The notes beneath the pieces were generated by a model, which saw only the letters and a list, made by a program, of their open reading frames with translations, searched no databases and was not told the DNA's origin. A stretch of 62,000 nucleotides of DNA from Acanthaster planci (lineage: Eukaryota > Echinodermata > Asteroidea > Valvatida > Acanthasteridae): assembly GCF_001949145.1 (NCBI RefSeq), contig NW_019091476.1, forward strand, positions 33,963 through 95,962. The letters run 5' to 3'. The translations under genes were made by a program, and so were the position numbers. Shown here one piece after another: positions 1-8,700 of the stretch (positions within the stretch are counted from its first letter, which is position 1; the number at the start of each line of letters is the position of its first letter).

Positions 1-520
1 GTTCCACATGTCCTCTTTCATTCATTTTCCTTTCAATTTTCGGGGGGTTGACCAATGAATTTTTGTGAAATTTTCACCAGAAGCAGACCACCTCTAAAAT
101 GCAGAAAATGTCCCTGTCCAGAAAAGTAGCCATTTTGAAAAACCCTCCCTCGGCAAAATGGCTCAAATAGTGCCACTTTCAAACCTGATTGCATCCAAAT
201 TGCTCAGAATTGGAAGCCCTGAGTCCGGCCCAGAGGTTCAGTCTCATGTTTCTTCAATTCTCCAGTTCTACGGCTCTCAGGACCCTCTAATATAAATTAT
301 TTTGAGTCAATAACTTTTATTAATGAGCTCGACGGACATATTTGTGGCCTAAATACGTGGGTGCACTCTCCATGTTGGTGCTCCAAAATTGTGGAATGGG
401 CTCTGTATACGCGCAACACTTAAGCAGAAAAAAGTTCATGGACGACAAGCTAGGTCAACTTCTATACACACAGCGTCACCTCACCAACTCACCCAGTTAT
501 GTGCGTGAGTGACTTGACTG

Positions 521-799
521 TCAACACCATATCAAAATACATGCAACAGGAAATATATGGGGAAAACCGAGTCGTGTGCTAGCTTTCTGTCGCTTCACCT
601 TCCACGTCGGTTCACCGCAACGTACAAACAGATGGAAGAGACTACAATTCAAAATGACTCCGCTTCCTCGATCGCTGCACAGGTGAAGCCGCAAAATCCC
701 ATCAACAATGGTGTTGTTTTCTCCAACGACTGTTAAGTAATAAGACCCCAGAAAGAAGATTCCCGCAAGTACACATGTCGATGGAGACCAGAATTCCAT
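521..799 (-). CDS. Possible signal-peptide exon of an unidentified gene
   Basis: An open frame from ATG at 799 starts with a short polar segment and then a hydrophobic stretch (CVLAGIFFLGSYYLTVVG), like a signal peptide or signal anchor. It is followed by possible N-glycosylation sites (NNT, NCS) and several cysteines. GT dinucleotides that could be donors lie after ...FVRC and after ...GEPTWK, but neither is decisive, so the 3' border is unknown and the listed end is only the ORF stop. The rest of such a gene would lie off the left edge. I do not recognise the protein. It may be a chance ORF. Confidence 0.22.
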   Translation of the reverse strand: MEFWSPSTCVLAGIFFLGSYYLTVVGENNTIVDGILRLHLCSDRGSGVILNCSLFHLFVRCGEPTWKVKRQKASTRLGFPHIFPVACILIWC

Positions 800-1021
800 T
801 CAAATATCAAAGCGCGACAGATTCAGTTTCTTCAGCGAAACATCCTGGACTTATTTATGATCACGTTACATGATCATAATCCAAGTTGAACAACCGCAAG
901 CATACAGTATCACCCAAACAGTTTGTCGACATCTGTCACCAGTAATTGTTTCCATTGACATCATACACATGTGCGATTCTCCGTCTTCGATGTGGGGCTG
1001 TTTTGGGGAGGAGGTTCAATA

Positions 1022-1235
1022 CAGGGCCCGTCTCTATCTCAGGCTTCGCCTGATTTTAACCCCCTGACTTGGCAGTTTAAGTTCAGTAACAAATCAGACA
1101 GTACCCATGGAATACCGAACTTAGTATCTGAGTACTTTCGTAATTTTAATTTGAACACTATACATCGACACCGATAGATCGATTTCAACAAAGCCTGAAA
1201 TAGAGACGAAACAGAGTGTTTGAAAACGGGCCCTG
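1022..1235. mobile_element. Small inverted-repeat element (hAT-like ends)
   Basis: The segment begins CAGGGCCCG and ends CGGGCCCTG. Just inside, TCTCTATCTCAGGCTT on the left is matched in inverse by AAGCCTGAAATAGAGA on the right. Ends starting CAGGG are typical of hAT elements. No convincing 8-bp target-site duplication was found. The 214-bp length and lack of coding potential suggest a MITE. Confidence 0.55.
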
Positions 1236-2429
1236 ACCTCCGCGAAAACCACATTCATTTTTTGAAATGAAGCCACTGTCTTTCACATTTCCACTCCACG
1301 AGCAGCAGATTCTCGTTTAAAAGATTGTTTTGAAGTGGATGCGAGTGGTTGAGTTCCGCCGCACATTCCAGTCGAGCTGTTGGGAATCAGCGCGCAGCTT
1401 TCCTGTTTCAGCAGCCTGGCCAACGACAAGCTATCCGATTAAGCCACGACAGCTACCCATCGCTTCAAATATAAATACCGCTATGGATTCCTGATAAAGG
1501 AAAGCCGCCCGTTTAAGTCACGGTCTGACATCAAAGGTGTACATCACAACGGAATCGCCAAAAAATCAATTTCTTGGATTTTTTACTTTGTATATTTCAA
1601 AGATCTGTGTGGAAGGAAACCAACACAGTTACGGAATAACCATGACAAAACAGAGTTTGTTCTCATTTAACGCAGCCATTTGGAAGCTTGATTAAAGTAC
1701 GTGCATTTCCAGCAATGAATACACGTGATACTTTTACAATTCCCTAACCTGGCGCCCTTGAAAAAATCTAAGAAAATCCCACACAAAATTTCACAAGTTT
1801 TAAATTGGTAAATTCTTGTAAATCATTATACCTCCACTCACTTTTCTAAATGAAAATTGTGAACAAAAATTGAGGGTGAATTTAAAAGAGTTCATTTTGC
1901 ACTTCGAAAAAAAAATCAGAAAATCGGGCTATAATAAAATAAAATTTCATCAGAACTTTGTCGTCGATACATGAAATCGACACTTATGAATCAGAATATT
2001 TGGAGTTTGAAGTAAAATATTACCCCATACACAAACGTCAGACGCAAAAGTTCCAAGTGCCCAACGTTAGGGTATGCGCAATTTCCAAGTGTAAGCATCA
2101 AGCGAAAGAGTGGTCATTAAACCTAAACTTTCTCAAGTCCTCGAAATTAATAATTTTTTTGGGGGGGGCTGGATTAGTGTCCTTGCTGGGTGGGCCATGC
2201 AGCAGTTCTTGGGTTTTTGTTTTTTTACAGTTACGGGTACCAAAGGACCAGTGAAATAATAACCAACATGGACTGTACACAACCGTAAAAGAAAAAAACG
2301 GAGAGACGTACCACACGATTCGTGAGGTGTGAACGGTACTTACGGTATATTTACGAGTCTATTAAGTCTCCCTGGACTGGTTTCCTTCATTTGCAAAATG
2401 TGAGAAACGGCAAAAAAACGAAAACGTAA

Positions 2430-2570
2430 GTCGCACGCGTGGCTGGCTAGCCGGCAGCGGCGGCAGCCCGGCCTCGGCTGCGCTGAGACACGGCGCGGCC
2501 GTTTTTCTTGCCTCCCGCATGACCCCCCCCCCTGCGGTACGCCACTGCGGCAGACGCATCCTCAGCATGG
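2430..2570. other. CpG-rich patch
   Basis: A short, strongly GC- and CpG-rich stretch (including ggcagcggcggcagcccggc) stands out from its AT-rich surroundings. The minus-strand frame across it is open, but it is low in complexity and shows no domain. It could be a promoter or CpG island for an unseen transcript. Nothing else supports a gene. Confidence 0.3.
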
Positions 2571-3237
2571 CAGGCAGGTTGTCATTTCCTTGTAAACACA
2601 GTGGAAGACAGTAAAGACTGCGGTCATTTAATAAAACAGAGCTAGATGGTTTCTAGCCTTGTACATCCAGTTAAGATATCCAAGTGACGAGCGCACATGT
2701 TTGCGTGAACGCATTTGAAAGAAAGAAATGTGACTGGAAGTGCGACTAAGCAGCGTTCCAATCGATGGATTTTTCGGGAATCAAAGTGTTCACACTCGAA
2801 ATTTCTCTTTCCAACTATAACCTGAAAGTTGAATATTTCAAGGACGCAATTCAAGATGGTGCGTACCTTACAGGAAAAAGATTTTAATGAATTGTTGGAG
2901 TTGAGATGTATAAAGATTCTATAATTATCTGTGGGGCCTACCTTTTTTCTCTGTCATAAATTGTTTCGAACGGTAGTTACATGTCAAAATTAAGATCACT
3001 CCGCGAGCTCTCAAATTCAATTTGAGGTAAAAAACACTTGAAATACAGGGTAGTAGGCCTACATAATCTGTGCTCCCTCTTTAAAATCAAGCACTGAATA
3101 CCTATTTGCCTGTTTCACCCGACCAACAAAACTCCTAAAGCCCAATCAAATTTTGTGCAAACCATCTGAAAGTTCCTGCCGTTGTTTTCTGCAGGGCAAC
3201 CAGCCCAATCTTTAAACTAGGCCTACATTAAATACAG

Positions 3238-3516
3238 CTACAAAATAGTGTCTTCGAAATGCTTGGAAATCCTCGTTTCACCACTGAGCAAGAACCTACA
3301 AAAGCGATCTGGTACGTGTATGCTGTCACTAAAAAAAACAACACAAAACAGTCTAGAGGGATAAGATTTTGCTTTGCCTTTGCAGCCAATGAGCTCAATC
3401 CGCATCGAGGGCCAGTTGAAGTAGGCGGTGGGTCTGATGCGGATGTAACGAGCTTGAATCGGCCGGTCAAAACTGCTGGTAACAGGTGTGGTTAGGTCGA
3501 CGTTGCCTTCAAATGT
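3238..3516 (-). CDS. Discoidin cassette 2, second exon (C-terminal half of F5/8C domain)
   Basis: The acceptor lies at 3,516/3,517 (cattttgacag|ACATTT). The frame reads TFEGNVDLTTPVTSSFDRP, then QARYIRIRPTAYFNWPSMR, then IELIGC, the classical end of a discoidin domain with its closing cysteine. The frame then runs on for 47 residues to TAG at 3,238-3,240. That tail is not conserved with cassette 1, so it may not be real protein. A GC-type donor (TGCAAAG|GCAAAG) right after the domain is a weak alternative. The coding part differs from cassette 1 by about two bases. Confidence 0.75.
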   Translation of the reverse strand, partial: TFEGNVDLTTPVTSSFDRPIQARYIRIRPTAYFNWPSMRIELIGCKGKAKSYPSRLFCVVFFSDSIHVPDRFCRFLLSGETRISKHFEDTIL

Positions 3517-4880
3517 CTGTCAAAATGAGAAGAAAACAGAATCTTTAAAAATCCACCAAAGAAATGACATAATGAAAATTCGCAGTAAACAAAAGGTTCA
3601 TTGTTTTAAAAAGAGAAACAAACAATGGCAAAGCCAGTAAAAGGGTCAGTGTTTTTCAAGTACATGTAATTCCATTTGTTCTGCTTGTCATTTCCGTCCA
3701 CTCTATAAAAACCGTTGTTGGATTCCTTTTACGGCTTGAGAGGTAATTTGCCATCATCTGTATAGTTCGACTCGTTCACAACCAAGTAAAATAAAAACTA
3801 CATTCTCTCTACATATTAAATATTGTGTTCATTATATGGTTCTGGCTAAATTCAACCAAAAAGCCTTCATGTTTATGCATCGACGCGCGTTGAATTAATT
3901 TGGAATTTTTTATGTTCAAAGGTTTCTCTTTATGCATTAAGTTTTGATTTAAGGCAAAAAGTGCTAACACCACCTTTTGGAAAATAGGCCTAACATCACA
4001 TCACTTGACCGTTTACCTTCGGCACAGTCCCGGGATCTTCACTACCGGTCACATAGAGCCACGCAACCCCGTCACCACTGTACTGCACTTGATACTCGGT
4101 GACTCTCTCGTTCCATGCACCCAGGGGATCCACGGCGCCCTGCATGATGATCCCTTCCACCAGTAGCAGCCCGCCCAAATCGACCTGAAACCACGGAGCA
4201 GCCTTGTCATTCCGGGCTGGACACCAACCACCCACTATCCGGCCGCCTCCCGGGTTGTTCAGCCGGCCGTTTTCCGGTCGGCAGTTATCGGGTGCGTCCG
4301 GTCGCTCGTGGAAAATAGTGGAAGCTGTGATTCTGGTGTCGGGAATGCTACCGTCCTCCATCCCAAGTCGTTTCGAACACATCCGTCCTACCGCTTAAAT
4401 TTAAACAGACAAAAACCAACAGTGGAAAGTGATGTAATCGAATATGAACTGTCAGTTATTGTGATTTTACAGTTGGCCTGTATGATAATTTGCACATGTA
4501 AGGAGTTTGTAGACTCCAAATTCGTTGCTGATTTCAACATATACGATGTACTTTTAACACGCGTCTACTCCACCCCGGCTCATTTAAGAATTCTTCGTTT
4601 TCCGTTTTGCTCGTTCAAAAACGAAATGTGAAACTAATCTAAATGTTGATTTGAAACGATTTGTTGACATTTTAACTCGATCGTTCATTCCCTCTTACTA
4701 TTAAATGTTATTAAAATGTTATTAAATGCTATTTAATGTTAAATGGATTAAATGTTAACTTTGCAGGTCCTATAATATTTGAACCTGATAAGTGACTAAA
4801 TTTGGGATTATACGTGTGACTTGTGTTCAACCTTCACACATGAACAACCAGCTGGTACTTGAACACGTCATTATGTAGCA
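3285..4880 (-). repeat. Segmental tandem duplication, copy 2
   Basis: This block aligns with 5,492-7,815 in the same order: terminal exon, intron, first discoidin exon, upstream flank. Intron similarity is visible, for example at 3,592-3,730 against 5,795-5,935 (caaaaggttcattgttt and gccactaaaagggtcagtg-type matches). The flank at 4,540-4,700 resembles 7,550-7,700. Copy 1 carries extra sequence at about 6,790-7,450. Edges are by eye, to within tens of bases. Confidence 0.8.
4017..4393 (-). CDS. Discoidin cassette 2, first exon (N-terminal half of F5/8C domain)
   Basis: The acceptor is tttaag|CGGTAGG at 4,393 and the donor is CCGAAG|GTAAAC at 4,017 (377 bp, entry phase 1, exit phase 0). It encodes VGRMCSKRLGMEDGSIPDTR, then the N-terminal half of a discoidin domain, including GRIVGGWCPARNDKAAPWFQ and VTEYQVQYSGDGVAWLYV, ending TVPK. 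The opening cysteine is present. There is no signal peptide of its own nearby. Its entry phase equals that of cassette 1, so the signal exon at 10,701-10,746 could splice here. About ten base differences from cassette 1 over some 365 bp. Confidence 0.85.
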
Positions 4881-5034
4881 TTTCGTCAAAACCAGCCCAA
4901 CCTACAAACTAGAAACCTTATGGAATTCTTATAGAATGGACTTCGTTTAAGCCCCCCCCCCTTCCAAAAAAGTCTCCAGTTTCTGGTCAGCGCGCGCGTC
5001 GCCGTGGACCTGCGCGTCGGCAAAATAAGAGTTT

Positions 5035-5040
5035 TTTATT
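5035..5040 (-). terminator. Candidate AATAAA poly(A) signal for discoidin cassette 1
   Basis: The plus strand reads tttatt here, which is AATAAA on the minus strand. It lies about 445 bases after the TAG at 5,484, a plausible 3'-UTR length. If used, it would end a transcript before cassette 2. Confidence 0.45.
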
Positions 5041-5483
5041 TGGTATAATACGATGTCCAAAAGCTGCCAAACTTGCTTGAACGACTGGAATCCTACTACT
5101 CTGTAAATTAAACGTGTTTTAGATGGGGGTACGGTTGAGTAATATGTAAGGCCTACAGTAAAGGAGTCCCCTATCTCCCATACATTTACTCGGGCACTGA
5201 CCTTTTTCAAATGACGTCATTTCTACATTTACATAATCCAGACAAACCAGGTGGTCTTATCTCCATTGTACTAATACAAGCTGAAAACGCTTTTAAACTG
5301 TAAATAGTGAGGGGTCCTGTCTGTTTCAGTGTTGGGAGTGGCGGTACGTAGGCATGCAGTGCATGGCGATGGACATCACGCGTTATACGTACATCATTTA
5401 AAAAATAAAAGTGAGGGGGAAAAAGCTGCGTTGCCGCGCTAGTTTTGGAAATAACCCTGACCAGAAACCGGAGACATTTTGGC

Positions 5484-5720
5484 CTAACCAATGAGTAAGA
5501 AAACACAAAAAGCGATCTGGTATGACGTCACTGAAAAAAACACACAAAACTGTTTAGAGGGATAAGACTTTCCTTCTTTGGCTTTGCAGCCGATGAGCTC
5601 AATCCGCATCGAGGGCCAGTTGAAGTAGGCGGTGGGTCTGATGCGGATGTAACGAGCTTGAATCGGCCGGTCAAAATTGCTGGTAACAGGTGTGGTTAGG
5701 TCGACGTTGCCTTCAAATGT
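5484..5720 (-). CDS. Discoidin cassette 1, terminal exon
   Basis: The acceptor is catcttgacag|ACATTT at 5,720, phase 0, and the exon ends in TAG at 5,484-5,486. It encodes residues 144-221: TFEGNVDLTTPVTSNFDRP, then the last strands of the discoidin domain, closing at IELIGC (C188), then a 33-residue tail (KAKEGKSYPSKQ and a hydrophobic end). No GT donor of the right phase was found after the domain, so I treat this as the last exon. The tail is the least certain part. Confidence 0.78.
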   Translation of the reverse strand, partial: TFEGNVDLTTPVTSNFDRPIQARYIRIRPTAYFNWPSMRIELIGCKAKEGKSYPSKQFCVFFSVTSYQIAFCVFLLIG

Positions 5721-8700
5721 CTGTCAAGATGAGAAGAAGAAAAAAGAATCGTTTCAAATCCACAAAAGACATCAGATCATGAAACCGCGTACAAAACAAA
5801 AGGTTCATTGTTTCAACAAAAGAAACAAACTATGGCAAAGCCACTAAAAGGGTCAGTGATTTCCAAGTACATTCATTCTTTCTACTTATCATTTCCGTCT
5901 ACTGGATGAAAACCTTTGTTAGTTCCTTTTACAATTTAGAGGTAATTTACCATTTTCGGTAACAGCCACTTTTCTATACATGCAAATATACCATGGATGC
6001 AGATTTTCCTGAAGCACGTTGGAATTGTTTGCTGCTTAATTAAATTGAATTCTTCCCATCGTTTCTGACACTGGTCAAAACAACAATTTGAATTTAAAAA
6101 CTGCTTGAATAACGAAATCGAAAGAAACTTTCTAAAAATTGAATTTGGTTGGGCCTTTTCTTACTGAACTTTAAAAACTTTGGATAATAGGAAATGTATA
6201 CTACAGTAGTGATAACGCGTCCCTGGCTCCTTTTAAAGAATTTCTTGTCATGCGAACTGTCATCTGAGGTAACAGACGAAACTGCAACTTTTGCCAACGC
6301 ATCTTGTGCAGCCCAAAATGGCTGTGCTTATGCTTAACAAAAGAAGTTTTTGAAAATCTTATGCCATTGTTTGGAAATAACATAACATCACTTGACCGTT
6401 TACCTTCGGCACAGTCCCGGGATCTTCACTACCGGTCACATAGAGCCACGCAACCCCGTCATCACTGTACTGCACTTGATACTCGGTGACTCTCTCGTTC
6501 CATGCACCCAGGGGATCCACGGCGCCCTGCATGATGACCCCTTCCACCAGTAGCAGCTCGCCCAAATCGACCTGAAACCACGGAGCAGCCTTGTCATTCC
6601 GGGCTGGACACCAACCACCCACTATCCGGCCGCCTCCCGGGTTGTTCAGCCGGCCGTTTTCCGGTCGGCAGTTGTCGACTGCGTTCGGTCGCTCGTGGAA
6701 AATAGTGGAGGCTGTGATTCTCGAGTCGGGAATGCTACCGTCCTCCATCCCAAGTCGTTGCTGACACACAAGTCCCTCCACTTGAACTTCAACAGACAAA
6801 ACCAACAGTGGAAAGTATATAATATATGTAACACAGGCTCCCACAAGTTGTTTGTCGGCACTTTTACTTTAATTACCCTTTACGTTTTCTGATTTGCAAC
6901 TGACCTGCCATAAATTTCTTTATTGTAATAATTGAGCAGGCTGGCTTGACCTAACTTTCTGAAGTTCAACGTATTTTAGTAGTGAGATGCTTGTGTGTTA
7001 AGCCACCTCACTGCAGTCGAGTCGTTCGATGCGTCCACATCTACATGCGCAATCATCAGCTTTTTGCTGTTAAGAGCACTTAAGCTCTACAAAGTCGCAA
7101 GTTTGATAATTTTTTCTGCATATAGGCCTACGCGTGTATCAATTTTTGTATTATTCGTTTGGGGTTGTTATGCAGATGATTTGACTATGAGCCAAGTCCA
7201 TTTATGTTCATAAAGTAATTAGTCGATAGTATTGATAATCATGTACAAACACTTAAGTTTACTATTTGTATATAGTTTCTTAGAATTTCTTGTGATTTGT
7301 GTCAGATTAAACGGCACGTAGAGGCACCTGAAGGAAACACTGAACATGCATGGCACCGTTCAGTGTTTCGGTGGAAGTGTCAGTCCTTGACGATTTTGGG
7401 TGCTTTGTATAAGTGCAGCAGCAATCCGTTAGATGAACTTGTACGTTACTGTCATTACACAGTTGGCTAATATGATTATTCACACATGTATGGTTTAAGG
7501 CCAACCCCAAGCTCAGTCTTATACGTTAGCATGCATTATTAGGTCTATGTACATTTAATAATCGACTACTCCACCCAAATTAAGAATTCTCCGTTTTCCA
7601 TTTTCTTTATCTAAAAACGAAATGTGAATCTAGCCTTGGTTAGATACGATTTGTTTGATATTTTCAACTCGATTGTATAATTGTTTATTCCCTCTTTACT
7701 CTAATATTATAAACCTGACAATACCTGTAGCTGAATTCGGATTACGTGGAATTGACTTGTAATCAACCTGTTCACAGATCCACGATGCTGTACATGCACT
7801 TGAACACTCACGTAAACTTCAGTCAAGGCGCTCGTGGCACGGCTCAGAGCGTTACCACAAGTAAACACGAAGGCCAGTGAACGTGGCGAAGCAACAAGAG
7901 CCTGTACCATCTCGTGGAGAAGACTTGTGTTTTTTCTTCACATTTCTCTATCTATTTGGTAGAGAAATGCCATGCATAGGCCCTAAGGCACTGCCCACTG
8001 ATGGATATCGGCAAATAAGAATTACTCGCATCAGCTCAAACTAATTAACGCTCAAGAGGACGTTGATACCAGTTGGATAATTGGGTCAACACTTCCGGTC
8101 GCGAGGAATGACGACAGCTAATTGTCATGGAAGAGTTTAGCGCGAGCCCGTGGGCGCTGAAATAAAGTGCACAAAGTGGAAGTATCTTAAATATGTTGCT
8201 GGGGAGCCCAGTTTCAGGCACATAGGCTTTATACACGAAACCAGCTGAGTCGCACCCGAACAAAAGAGCTGGGTCCTGTAACAAAAGACCATACTCGGAA
8301 CAAAAGACCCGTTGCTGGGAATTGCCATCATTTTTCAGCTTACATTTATCGGAGGTAATCCGTCATTGTTTTGAAACAGTATACCACTGTTTTCAGCATA
8401 GCACACCCGGGGATTAGCACTGCGGACAAAAGTGCTCGCCTGCTCCCATTAATGAGCAAAGCAGCCGGGTACCGCTGCACACATTTGAAAAGACGCCACT
8501 GCATTCACTGGGAACAAGGGAGATTACATAACACGTGAGGTACAAGTCTAGGCTCTCTTTACAGAGCGGCGGTAAACGTCCATTAAATGAAATTATGATT
8601 TTTGAAGAATTTTGAAAACGGGAAATCTTGAAAAAATGCCCGTATCTATGCACTGCGTTTTTAAAAGCACCCGGAAGGAAGTGGTTAATAACTGTATTCG

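Larger units (their letters stand above)
1..3237. other. Gene-poor flank, mostly unassigned
   Basis: No coding exon with supported splice borders was found here apart from the possible exon at 521-799. The stretch holds a small inverted-repeat element (1,022-1,235) and a CpG-rich patch (about 2,430-2,570). It lies downstream of the discoidin cassettes on the minus strand. The rest is AT-rich sequence with short homopolymers and no recognisable content. Confidence 0.5.
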
